Shown here: positions 23,273 to 30,672 of the stretch, in pieces
How positions within the stretch are numbered: the first letter of the stretch is position 1
Layout: the number at the start of each line of letters is the position of its first letter
Source: Variovorax paradoxus
Lineage (GTDB): Bacteria; Pseudomonadota; Gammaproteobacteria; Burkholderiales; Burkholderiaceae_C
DNA length: 36,048 nt
NCBI RefSeq assembly: GCF_018614955.1
Contig: NZ_JAGGNV010000103.1
Span: 1 to 36,048 of the forward strand
Reading direction: 5' to 3'
Made by a program: the position numbers and the translations under genes
The notes under the pieces: generated by a model
The model's input: the letters and a program-made list of their open reading frames with translations, nothing else
What the model was told of the DNA's origin: nothing
Databases searched by the model: none

Positions 23273-24244
23273 TCAATCGATCTTCGCGCCCGAATCCTTG
23301 ATGATCCTGGCCCACTTCACGGTCTCGCGGCGCGAGAGTTCGAGGAACTGCTCCGAGGTGCCGAAGTCGGTCTCGGCGCCCAGCGCCCTGAAGCGCTCGC
23401 GCAACGCCGGGTTGGCCAGCGCGGCACGGATCTCGGCATTGAGGCGGGTCACGACTTCCTTGGGCATGTGGGCCGGCCCGACGATGCCGCCCCAGGCGGT
23501 CACCTCGAAGCCCGGCACGCCGGCTTCGGCAATGGTGGGGATGTCCGGGTAGGTGGACGAGCGCTGGCTGGATGAGATTCCCAGGGCTCGCACGCGGCCC
23601 GTCTGCGCCTGCGGCCCGGACACCGGCGTGTTGACCATCATGAGCTGAACGCCTCCGCCGATCAGATCGGTGATGGCTGCCGTCGCGGCCTTGTAAGGCA
23701 CATGCAGCATGTGGGTGCCGGTCATCGACTTGAAGAGCTCCACCCCGAGGTGGGCGGTGGTGCCGTTGCCGTCCGAGGCAAAGGCCAGCTTGCCCGGGTT
23801 CTTCTTCGCATAGGCGATCAGCTCGGGGACGCTTTTGACCGGCAGGTCGTTGTTGACGATCATCAGATTGGACAGGCGCAGCGTGTTGGCGATCAGCGTC
23901 AGGTCCTTCTCGACGTCGTAGGGCACATTGCTCAGCAGCGACTTGTTGGTGGCCAGCGAGACGATGTTGCCGTAGGCCAGCGTGTAGCCGTCGGCCGGCG
24001 AGCGGACCAGGTCCATGGTGCCGATCGTGTAGGAGCCACCGGGCTTGTTGTCGATCACGACGGGCACGCCCATCTGCTGCGACAGCTGCGTGCCCAATGC
24101 GCGCATCAACGCATCGGGTGCGCCGCCCGGGGCCGACGGCACGATCAGGCGGATGGGCTTGTCAGGGTAGGCCGCCACGGCCGGGATCGAAACGGCCGCG
24201 AGCGCGGCCAGGACAAGGGCGGGCAGCAGAAAACGCAGACGCAT
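23273..24244 (-). CDS. Tripartite tricarboxylate transporter substrate-binding protein (Bug family)
   Basis: A 323-residue periplasmic receptor and the first gene of the D-amino-acid operon. A Sec signal peptide (LLPALVLAALAAVSIPAVA) precedes mature YPDKPIRLIVPSAPGG. Family landmarks are VVIDNKPGGSYTIG, HVPYKAATAAITDLIGGG (where other Bugs have HVPYKGG) and GFEVTAWGGIVGPAHMP. Bug receptors usually bind carboxylates, including amino acids such as aspartate or glutamate, through backbone contacts. Placed here it probably captures an acyl-D-amino acid or hydroxy amino acid. No TctA/TctB genes accompany it, so it would have to use a transporter encoded elsewhere. Confidence 0.93.
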   Translation of the reverse strand: MRLRFLLPALVLAALAAVSIPAVAAYPDKPIRLIVPSAPGGAPDALMRALGTQLSQQMGVPVVIDNKPGGSYTIGTMDLVRSPADGYTLAYGNIVSLATNKSLLSNVPYDVEKDLTLIANTLRLSNLMIVNNDLPVKSVPELIAYAKKNPGKLAFASDGNGTTAHLGVELFKSMTGTHMLHVPYKAATAAITDLIGGGVQLMMVNTPVSGPQAQTGRVRALGISSSQRSSTYPDIPTIAEAGVPGFEVTAWGGIVGPAHMPKEVVTRLNAEIRAALANPALRERFRALGAETDFGTSEQFLELSRRETVKWARIIKDSGAKID

Positions 24245-24326
24245 GGCACGGACCTCCGGCAATGTGGAACGGATGAGCCGGAAAGCACGGCCTGGAGGCA
24301 AGTCTAGGTTTGCGTATTCAGAAAAC

Positions 24327-24343
24327 AAACTACCTGAAACTAC
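24327..24343. promoter_or_regulatory. Direct repeat upstream of the D-amino-acid operon
   Basis: AAACTAC occurs at 24327-24333 and again at 24337-24343, exactly 10 bases (one helical turn) apart, within the AT-rich spacer ahead of the Bug gene (24245-24362). On the operon strand a weak TTGTTT/TAGACT pair lies just downstream. The site would be suited to a regulator such as the LysR protein at the operon's end. Evidence is positional only. Confidence 0.3.
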
Positions 24344-24362
24344 ATCTATCTTTCATTTTTTC

Positions 24363-25226
24363 TTACGAGCTGACCCTGTTGTCCAGGAGGACGATCGCCT
24401 CGCCGACGAGCTTGCCGTCCGCTGTGATCCGCGGATTCCTCAGCAGCGTGCCATCCGGGCCCAGCTGATAGCCCGTTGCGAATACCGAGTTCTGCACGTT
24501 GCCGCCGATCGCCCATGCGACCTCGGGCCCGACGGCCACGACGATGTCGCAATGGCTCGGCAACTCGGGATTGTTCGAGGCGTTGAGGTAGTCGTCGTAG
24601 CTCGCCGGCTTCTCGCGCCAGCTTCCGATGATGTCGCCCACCTGGGGCTTGGCCTTGTCGAGCCGCACGCCCCAGAAGGGCGCTGCCAGGTCGCCGCTCG
24701 CGTTCTTCTTGATCGCATCCCACATGTATGCGGCATGGCCGATCGACTCCCGGAAGGACTTGTACTCGTCGAACTCCGTGGCCGCCGTCCTCACCATCAG
24801 CGAGATCGCCACCGCCGACCAGGGCTGCGTGGCGGTCTTGCCGGTGAACGGCTTGCCGAATGCTTTCCACATCTCGCCGATGAAGCCGCTGAAAGGCACC
24901 TTCGCTTCCTTGCCGGCGCCTTTGTCGAAGCGCCGCCATTGCTCGACGGCCGCGGCAACGAGCGCCTCCCGCGCCGGAGAGGCCGGGTCGCGCAAGGTGG
25001 GTTGCTCGGGCGGCTGCCAGTTAAATTTGGCGATCGGCAATGCGGCCTTGATGAAGCCCTCGGTCGACTTCCCATCGACCGCGGTGCGGACGTGATGCCA
25101 CCCCTGTGGTCCGTCTTCCAGGTCATCGACGGCCTGCCCGAGGAAGATGGGGCCGATCAGCGTGTCGGGCTCGACCCTGGCCTCGGACCGCACGTTGATC
25201 GCTTCGACGTTGACGAGTTTCTGCAT
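24363..25226 (-). CDS. DUF2272-domain protein with N-terminal SH3-like region
   Basis: A 287-residue protein. The N-terminal part (about 1-65, with LVNVEAINVRSEARVEP, GQAV and GWHHVRT) looks like a bacterial SH3-type domain that binds cell wall. The main part (about 85-280) matches DUF2272: an opening EALVAAAVEQWRRF, PWSAVAISLMVRTA, RESIGHAAYMWDAI, KPQVGDIIG and the SHCDIVVAVG region. The Cys and His residues in SHC and GHA could be catalytic in an NlpC/P60-like way, but this is not established. No signal peptide is seen. GGAG lies 7 bases before the ATG. It is divergent from the hydrolase gene. The function is unknown. Confidence 0.75.
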   Translation of the reverse strand: MQKLVNVEAINVRSEARVEPDTLIGPIFLGQAVDDLEDGPQGWHHVRTAVDGKSTEGFIKAALPIAKFNWQPPEQPTLRDPASPAREALVAAAVEQWRRFDKGAGKEAKVPFSGFIGEMWKAFGKPFTGKTATQPWSAVAISLMVRTAATEFDEYKSFRESIGHAAYMWDAIKKNASGDLAAPFWGVRLDKAKPQVGDIIGSWREKPASYDDYLNASNNPELPSHCDIVVAVGPEVAWAIGGNVQNSVFATGYQLGPDGTLLRNPRITADGKLVGEAIVLLDNRVSS

Positions 25227-25374
25227 CGAAAGCTCCTTATGGCCAGACTAGTTGACCACGAAGCCGCTGGCGTAGCCAGTCGCAAATGGCTGACAAGCAG
25301 CTCGACGGGAGGCGGGCTGCCGAAAAGGCTCGGCGCTGACTGCGCACGGAACGAGGGGATGAGATCTTCGCGGC

Positions 25375-26070
25375 ATGAGCAGCCACGACGCCTCCGCAGC
25401 TCCCGCCCCACGGCCTGGCGTGTTGCTGGTACCCGGCTGGGACGACGGCCGGGAGCAGTACCGAGCGCTGGTGCGCGAGCTTTCGAGCCGGGGCTGGATC
25501 TGCCGCACGGTCGATCTGCCGAATCCGTCGTGGTCCCCCGCAGAGCGGCAGACGGTGACACGCGCCGACAACCTGGAAGACTTGCTGCGCGCCTACGACG
25601 CGCTTGCCCGCGAACCGGCTGTCGTTCCGGATGCGATCACCCTCGTCGGTGTCAGCTATGGCGGCTACCTCGCGGCCTTCGCGAGCGCCATGCGTCCCGT
25701 CCGCCGGCTGGTGCTGCGCGCGCCGGCGCTCTACCGGGACGAGGACTGGACGCTACCCAAGGAGCAGCTCGACAAGCAGGACCTGTCGGTCTATCGCCTG
25801 CTGAGGCTGCGCCCGATGGACAACCGGGCGCTGGCGGCCTGCGCCGCCTTCCGGGGCGAAGTGCTGGTCATCGAATCCGGGCACGACGACACCGTGCCGC
25901 ACCCGGTGATCGAGAACTACCTGGCGGCCTTCGAGCATGCCCAGTCCGTCGAGGTCGAAGTGCTCGAGGGCGCCGACCACGCCTTGTCGCATCCCGACTG
26001 GCAACGCGACTTCCTTCTGCGTCTGGTCGGATGGCTGGCAGGGCGGGCCTCCGGCGCTCAGAAGCCGTAG
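25375..26070 (+). CDS. Alpha/beta-hydrolase family protein
   Basis: A 231-residue soluble serine hydrolase. The nucleophile elbow is GVSYGGYLAA (Ser about residue 95), the acid is probably in IESGHDDTVP (about 168) and the histidine in GADHALSHPDW (about 202), together a complete triad in the usual order. The N-terminal VLLVPGWDD gives the oxyanion-hole loop. Small hydrolases of this kind act on esters, peptides or lipids; the substrate is not evident. Its last 13 bases overlap the end of the convergent PRC-barrel gene. No operon partner. Confidence 0.8.
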   Translation: MSSHDASAAPAPRPGVLLVPGWDDGREQYRALVRELSSRGWICRTVDLPNPSWSPAERQTVTRADNLEDLLRAYDALAREPAVVPDAITLVGVSYGGYLAAFASAMRPVRRLVLRAPALYRDEDWTLPKEQLDKQDLSVYRLLRLRPMDNRALAACAAFRGEVLVIESGHDDTVPHPVIENYLAAFEHAQSVEVEVLEGADHALSHPDWQRDFLLRLVGWLAGRASGAQKP

Positions 26071-26405
26071 TACTTGTTCACGCTGCTGCTGTAGGCCTCG
26101 TCGTAGTCGGGTACGTCGTCGTCCGCATAGCGCGGCGCTCCTTCGAGCTTCGCCTTGTCCAACGGGACGACGTAGCCGTCTTGTGCCGTGTCGTACTTCA
26201 GCATGTTCCAGGGGATCGGGTAGCGGTCGGTGCCCATCCCCAGGAAGCCGCCGAACTCCATCACCGCATAGCGGACCTGGCCGGATATCTTGTCGATCAT
26301 GAGATCGTCGATCGTGCCGAGCTTGTCGCCGGCCGCGTTGTAGACGCTGGTGCCTTCGACGCGGTCCGAAGAGATCACGTCATGGATCGAAGTGGTCGTG
26401 GTCAT
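26058..26405 (-). CDS. PRC-barrel domain protein
   Basis: A 115-residue soluble protein with one PRC-barrel domain (about residues 8-80). The barrel starts VISSDRVEGTSVYNAAGDKLGTID and continues KISGQVRYAVMEFGGFLGMGTDRYPIPW, as in the stress-related PRC-barrel family common in soil proteobacteria. The acidic, tyrosine-rich tail (DDDVPDYDEAYSSS) is unordered. Such proteins may be general stress or RNA-associated scaffolds; the role here is unknown. The ATG at 26405 has CGGAG 7 bases upstream. An inverted repeat lies in its leader. Confidence 0.85.
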   Translation of the reverse strand: MTTTTSIHDVISSDRVEGTSVYNAAGDKLGTIDDLMIDKISGQVRYAVMEFGGFLGMGTDRYPIPWNMLKYDTAQDGYVVPLDKAKLEGAPRYADDDVPDYDEAYSSSVNKYYGF

Positions 26406-26424
26406 GCGAATGCTCCGGGAAATC

Positions 26425-26450
26425 GACCGGCACGGCTGGGTATGCCGGTC
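26425..26450. repeat. Inverted repeat upstream of PRC-barrel gene
   Basis: GACCGGCA (26425-26432) and TGCCGGTC (26443-26450) are perfect 8-base arms around a 10-base centre, about 20 bases upstream of the PRC-barrel ATG. It could be an operator or a leader hairpin that affects translation. No T-tract follows, so it is not a typical terminator. Confidence 0.45.
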
Positions 26451-26560
26451 AACACTTCCAAAGCCCAGCACAGCAGGTATCGCGCGCTCGATGACGCGGC
26501 TGGATCAGCCCGGTGGCCGTGTTCCTGTAGGTCGATCCTCGCGGGGCGCGCCGGCGGATT

Positions 26561-27523
26561 TCAAAGCCTGCCGCCCAGCTCGCCCTGCCTGAAACGCCGC
26601 ACGTCGCGTGCGGGCGGCGCGCCGAACATCCGGCTGTACTCGCGGCTGAACTGCGAAGGGCTTTCGTAGCCGACCTTGTAGCCGGCCTCCGCCGCGTCCA
26701 CCATGTCGCTGAAGAGCAGGCGGCGCGCTTCCTGCAGGCGCAGCTGCTTCTGGTATTGCAGCGGACTCATCGCGGTCACGGCCTTGAAGTGGTGGTGCAG
26801 GGACGACACGCTCATGTGCGCGGCCCGCGCCATGTCCTCCAGCTTCAGCGGAGCAGTGCTGTGTTCCCGCAGCCAGGCGATGGCGCGGCAGATCCGCTGG
26901 CTATGGCTGCCCGCGACCGCCAGCTGGCCGAGCCGCCAGCCGTTCTCGGCCTTCAGCAGGCGGTAGTAGATCTCCCGGATGACCAGCGGCGCGAGGGCAG
27001 GGACGTCCTCGCGCGTGTCGAGCAGGCGGATCAGGCGCATCACTGCGTCGAGGAGTTCGATGGAGGTCTCGCCGGTGAAGATGCCTCGCGCCGCTGCCTT
27101 CGGCGGCTTGACGTGGTCCGCCTCCAGCATCATCGTCGCGATCGCCGTGGGATCGATGTCGAGGCGCAGGGCCAGGTAGGGCGCTTCGGGGGTCGCGTCG
27201 ATGACCTGTCCGGTCACAGGGAGGTTCTGCGACACCACGAGATGGCTGGACGAGTCGTAGACGAACAGCTCGTCGCCGAGCATGACGCGCTTGCTCCCCT
27301 GCGCAATGAGGCAGAAGGCGGGTTCGTAAGCGCCGTGGAGCGGCTCACCGACGCGTGTGGATCGGAACACCGCCAGGCCGGGAACGGCGGTGGGGTTCGT
27401 GCCCTCGGCGACGGCAAAGCGCTCGATCAGCGCGGCGAGTTCGGCGCGCCGCAGGACCAGCTGCAGTTGCTGGTCCGGACGTTCGCGTGCGGTGGCGGCA
27501 GTGGAGACGGTGGTCATGTCCAT
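26561..27523 (-). CDS. AraC-family transcriptional regulator
   Basis: A 320-residue regulator with an AraC_N cupin-like effector domain (about 30-190) and a C-terminal pair of helix-turn-helix motifs (about 215-315). The visible recognition segments are RIAWLREH-like ICRAIAWLREHSTAPLKLEDMA, MSVSSLHHHFKAVTAMSPLQYQ and the second HTH ending AGYKVGYESPSQFSREYSRMFG. The N-terminal part matches the group whose members control aldehyde or alcohol reductase genes, but no such gene is adjacent. It is divergent from a LysR gene. Two direct repeats 21 bases apart in the shared spacer fit an AraC operator. The start could be the ATG at 27523 or 27517. Confidence 0.88.
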   Translation of the reverse strand: MDMTTVSTAATARERPDQQLQLVLRRAELAALIERFAVAEGTNPTAVPGLAVFRSTRVGEPLHGAYEPAFCLIAQGSKRVMLGDELFVYDSSSHLVVSQNLPVTGQVIDATPEAPYLALRLDIDPTAIATMMLEADHVKPPKAAARGIFTGETSIELLDAVMRLIRLLDTREDVPALAPLVIREIYYRLLKAENGWRLGQLAVAGSHSQRICRAIAWLREHSTAPLKLEDMARAAHMSVSSLHHHFKAVTAMSPLQYQKQLRLQEARRLLFSDMVDAAEAGYKVGYESPSQFSREYSRMFGAPPARDVRRFRQGELGGRL

Positions 27524-27573
27524 AGCTTAGGCAAGCCCGGCGCGTTTGTCTCGCGCGGCCGGCAGGGTCTGGA

Positions 27574-27606
27574 CGATCGGGCAAGAACTCGCGGCGATCC
27601 TGCAAG
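27574..27606. promoter_or_regulatory. Tandem AraC-type operator half-sites, 21-base period
   Basis: CGATCGGGCAAG (27574-27585) and CGATCCTGCAAG (27595-27606) differ in two central bases and are exactly 21 bases apart, two turns of the helix. AraC-family proteins often bind two direct repeats at this spacing. They sit 51 bases upstream of the AraC start and 36 upstream of the LysR ATG, so the AraC protein may regulate itself, the LysR gene, or both. Confidence 0.5.
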
Positions 27607-27641
27607 CGGCGAGGCCGGTGCGAGCGCGCCTAAGATGCCGC

Positions 27642-28556
27642 ATGGATCGCTGGACCGAGATCGAATTGTTCGTACAGACGGCGGAGCTGGGCAGCCTGTC
27701 GCGCGCGGCCGAGGCCGTGGGCTTGTCGAACGCCGCCGCCAGCCGGCACCTGGCCTCGCTGGAAGCGCGGCTGGGCGTGCGGCTCGTGCAGCGCAACACG
27801 CGCCGCCTCTCGCTGACCGAGGCGGGCGAGAGCTACTGCAACCGCTGCAAGACCATCCTGGCCGATCTGCGCGATGCCGATTCGGCCGTCAATGCCCAGG
27901 CGCTCGATCCGATGGGCACGCTGCGCATCAGCGCATCGCAGTCCTTCTGCATGCACCACATCGCGCCGCTGCTGCGCGCCTACACCGAGCGCTATCCCAA
28001 GGTCGCGGTTCAGGTGGTCGCGGCCAACCGCTACTACGACCTGATCGACAACAACATCGATGTCGCGATCCGCACGCGCGAGTACGAGAACGACTCCAAC
28101 ATCACCATCCGCAGCCTGGCCGAAACCCGGCGCATCCTCGCCGCCTCGCCCGGCTACCTCGACAGGCGCGGCACGCCGCGCAGCATCGACGAGCTGGCCT
28201 CGCACGACCTGCTGATCTACACCTACAGCCACAACCCCGACGAGCTCGCCTTCCGCCGCGGCAGCGAGCGGCGCGTGATCAAGGTCAAGGGCCTGCTCGA
28301 GGCCAACGACGGCCAGGTGCTGCGCGCGGCGGCGCTCGACGGGCTCGGCATCCTGGTGCAGCCCAAGTACATCCTCTACGAGGACATCGTGGCGGGCCGC
28401 CTGGTGCCGGTGCTCGACGAGTGGGACCTGCCGCGCCTGCGCATCAACATCGCCTTCCAGAGCCGGCGGCACATGTCGGCGAAGGTGCGCACCTTCATCG
28501 ATTTCCTGGTCGAGCACTTCGAGCGCATGGAATACCAGCGCAAGTGGACGAGCTAA
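27642..28556 (+). CDS. LysR-family regulator of the aromatic module
   Basis: A 304-residue LysR regulator (MDRWTEIELFVQTAELGSLSR, then GLSNAAASRHLASLE) with an effector domain starting MGTLRISASQSFCMHHIAPLL. The ATG at 27642 is preferred over the longer frame to 27546, whose extra residues look non-coding. It ends 6 bases before the end of the convergent maleylacetate reductase gene, with a 16-base palindrome between and over the stops. As the only regulator next to the dioxygenase and maleylacetate reductase it probably controls them. Regulators of hydroxyquinol and chlorocatechol pathways are often of the LysR type. Confidence 0.9.
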   Translation: MDRWTEIELFVQTAELGSLSRAAEAVGLSNAAASRHLASLEARLGVRLVQRNTRRLSLTEAGESYCNRCKTILADLRDADSAVNAQALDPMGTLRISASQSFCMHHIAPLLRAYTERYPKVAVQVVAANRYYDLIDNNIDVAIRTREYENDSNITIRSLAETRRILAASPGYLDRRGTPRSIDELASHDLLIYTYSHNPDELAFRRGSERRVIKVKGLLEANDGQVLRAAALDGLGILVQPKYILYEDIVAGRLVPVLDEWDLPRLRINIAFQSRRHMSAKVRTFIDFLVEHFERMEYQRKWTS

Positions 28557-28572
28557 GGCCTGTTAACAGGCC
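28557..28572. repeat. Perfect 16-base palindrome at convergent gene ends
   Basis: GGCCTGTTAACAGGCC is a perfect palindrome directly after the LysR stop (28554-28556) and covering the maleylacetate reductase stop (28563-28565). In RNA it would form a six-base-pair stem with a TTAA loop. It reads alike from either strand, but has no T-tract, so a bidirectional end signal is possible, not certain. Confidence 0.45.
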
Positions 28573-29633
28573 CTAGGCGGCTCGCCCTCGAAGGCGCGCT
28601 GCAGCAGCGCGCGGATCGCCTCGCGCTCGATCGGGCGTGGATTCCAGTACGGGTTGGCCGCCGCGATGTCCGCCGCACGATCCAGGTCGCCCGCTTTCAT
28701 GCCGATGTCCTTGAGCGCCACCGGCGCGCCGTTGTCGCGCGCCAGCTCGAAGAGCCCTTGCGCTGCGTTCTCGCGGCCCAGCGCCCGCGCGATACGCTGC
28801 ATCGCCCGCGGCGCCGCATCCGCGTTGTAGGCGATCGCATGCGGCAGCACCACCGTGTGCACCTCCGCATGCGGCAGGTTGAAGCTGCCGCCCAGCGTGT
28901 GGCACAGCTTGTGGTGCAGCGCCATGCCGACGTTGCCCAGCACGCTGCCGCACAGCCAGGCGCCATAGAGCGCATCGGAGCGTGCCTCGATGTCATCGGG
29001 CTGGCGGCGGATTACCGGCAGCGCACGCGCGATCGCGGCGATGCCTTCCTCGGCCATCAGGTCCATCACCGGGTTGCTGTCCTGCGCATACAGCCCCTCG
29101 GCCGCGTGCGCGATCGCATTGATGCCGCTGGTGACGCTCAATCCCACGGGCAGGCTGCGCGAGAGCTCCGGGTCGTAGATCACGGTGCGCGGCAGCACGC
29201 GCGCATCCTTGCCGGTCTTCTTGAGGCCCGCTTCGGTCAGGCCGTAGATCGGCGTCATCTCGCTGCCCGCGTAGGTGGTGGGAATCGCCAGGATCGGCAG
29301 GCCCGAATCCAGCGCGATCGCCTTGCCCAGCCCGGTGGTGGAGCCGCCGCCGATGGCCACGGCGCAGTCGGCGTCGAGCTGCCGTGCGAGCTCGCGGGCT
29401 TCGCGCGCGGTCTCGATCGGCACGTGCATCGCGGCGCGGTCGAAGATGCCGGCGGCCTGGGCGCCCAGCAGCTCGGCCACGCGCTCGGCTTGCTGACGCT
29501 GCTCGGGCGTGCACAGCACCAATGCGCGGCGTGCGCCCAGCGCGGCTATCTCGCGCGCCAGATGCTGCAGAGAACCGGCGCCGAAGACCACGCGCTGCGG
29601 CAGGCTGGTGTAGACGAAGGCCAAGGGATCCAT
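28563..29633 (-). CDS. Maleylacetate reductase
   Basis: A 356-residue iron-containing-alcohol-dehydrogenase-family enzyme that reduces maleylacetate to 3-oxoadipate with NAD(P)H, the step after ring cleavage of hydroxyquinol or chlorocatechols. The length matches the usual 350-360. The nucleotide-binding motif AIGGGSTTGLGKAIAL, the IPTTYAGSEMTPIYGLTE segment and the HHKLCHTLGGSF histidine cluster match the family. It is divergent from the intradiol dioxygenase, and its start (29633) is 38 bases from an inverted repeat. The product enters the beta-ketoadipate route, whose later genes are not in the window. Confidence 0.93.
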   Translation of the reverse strand: MDPLAFVYTSLPQRVVFGAGSLQHLAREIAALGARRALVLCTPEQRQQAERVAELLGAQAAGIFDRAAMHVPIETAREARELARQLDADCAVAIGGGSTTGLGKAIALDSGLPILAIPTTYAGSEMTPIYGLTEAGLKKTGKDARVLPRTVIYDPELSRSLPVGLSVTSGINAIAHAAEGLYAQDSNPVMDLMAEEGIAAIARALPVIRRQPDDIEARSDALYGAWLCGSVLGNVGMALHHKLCHTLGGSFNLPHAEVHTVVLPHAIAYNADAAPRAMQRIARALGRENAAQGLFELARDNGAPVALKDIGMKAGDLDRAADIAAANPYWNPRPIEREAIRALLQRAFEGEPPRAC

Positions 29634-29666
29634 GCGCGGATGGTAGGCCGGATGACCCGCCTGCGA

Positions 29667-29685
29667 GCGCAAAACAGTTTTCCGC
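29667..29685. promoter_or_regulatory. Candidate operator between maleylacetate reductase and dioxygenase
   Basis: GCGC-AAAACAGTTTT-CCGC forms a 19-base palindrome with one mismatch; the inner 11 bases (29671-29681) are perfect. It lies in the 117-base divergent spacer, about 33 bases upstream of the reductase start and 65 upstream of the dioxygenase. It is a likely site for the LysR regulator. Not tested against known boxes. Confidence 0.4.
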
Positions 29686-29750
29686 CAGGCGCCTTTCTCG
29701 CTTGGCGCCGCAATGCCATAGTCCGGGCCCGAACGATCAAGGAGACCCGC

Positions 29751-30620
29751 GTGCGCAACCTCGACGAAGACACCATCACCCAGGCCGTCCTGGCACGCCA
29801 CACGGGTGCCGCCGACCCGCGGCTGCGCGAAGTGATGACCAGCCTGGTGCAGCACCTGCATGCCTTTGCGCGCGACATCCGCTTGACGGAAGAGGAATGG
29901 TTCGCCGGCATCCGCTTCCTGACCGAGGTCGGCCACATCACCGACGACAAGCGCCAGGAGTTCATTCTGCTGTCGGACACGCTGGGGCTGTCGATGCTGG
30001 TGACGGCGCTCAACAACCGCAAGCCGCGCGAATGCACCGAGTCCACGGTATTCGGACCCTTCCACGTCGAAGGCGCGCCCGAGTATCCGCTCGGGGCCGA
30101 CGTGGCCAACGGCGCGCGCGGCGAGCCCTGCTTCGTGCGCGGCCGCGTCCTCGGGCTCGACGGCGCGCCGGTGCCAAACGCCGAGCTGCAGGTCTGGCAG
30201 GCCGATGCCGACGGCCGCTATGACGTCCAGTACGCCGGTGACCACGGCCACCGCGCCCGCGGCACGCTGCATGCCGATGCCGAGGGGCACTTCCATTTCA
30301 AGTCGATCCGCGCCGAGGCCTATCCGATCCCGCACGACGGGCCGGTCGGCCGCATGCTCGACGCGCTGGGCCGCCATCCCTGGCGGCCGGCCCACCTGCA
30401 CTTCATGATCACCGCGCCGGGCTTCGAGCGGCTGATCACGCACGTGTTCCGCGACGGCGACCGCTACCTCGACTCCGACGCCGTCTTCGGCGTGCGCCGC
30501 TCGCTGATCGCCGACTGGGTCGAGCATCCGCCCGGCCCAACGCCGGACGGCGGGATCAGCGAGGTGCCGTACTACACCCTCGACTTCGACTTCGTCCTGA
30601 ATCCCGAGCGGACTGCATGA
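29751..30620 (+). CDS. Intradiol ring-cleavage dioxygenase, probably hydroxyquinol 1,2-dioxygenase
   Basis: A 289-residue nonheme iron(III) enzyme that opens an aromatic ring between two hydroxyls. The N-terminal dioxygenase-specific domain (about 1-100; ADPRLREVMTSLVQHLH, then LSDTLGLSMLVTALNN) is followed by the catalytic barrel. All four iron ligands are visible: Tyr in DGRYDVQ, Tyr in AEAYPIPHDGPVG, and both His in RPAHLHFM. The GTG start has AAGGAGA 8 bases upstream. The adjacent maleylacetate reductase favours hydroxyquinol, whose cleavage gives maleylacetate directly, over catechol; chlorocatechol would also need a cycloisomerase and dienelactone hydrolase, which are absent. FMN reductase follows 52 bases later. 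Confidence 0.88.
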   Translation: MRNLDEDTITQAVLARHTGAADPRLREVMTSLVQHLHAFARDIRLTEEEWFAGIRFLTEVGHITDDKRQEFILLSDTLGLSMLVTALNNRKPRECTESTVFGPFHVEGAPEYPLGADVANGARGEPCFVRGRVLGLDGAPVPNAELQVWQADADGRYDVQYAGDHGHRARGTLHADAEGHFHFKSIRAEAYPIPHDGPVGRMLDALGRHPWRPAHLHFMITAPGFERLITHVFRDGDRYLDSDAVFGVRRSLIADWVEHPPGPTPDGGISEVPYYTLDFDFVLNPERTA

Positions 30621-30672
30621 AGATGGTTTCGCTGTTCAAATCCAGCCTCCGCAACCCACAGGAAAAAGTATC

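Noticed and set aside
28758..29750. Plus-strand open frame upstream of and joined to the dioxygenase
   Set aside because: It is antisense to maleylacetate reductase. The dioxygenase has a GTG with a strong Shine-Dalgarno at 29751, where homology begins.
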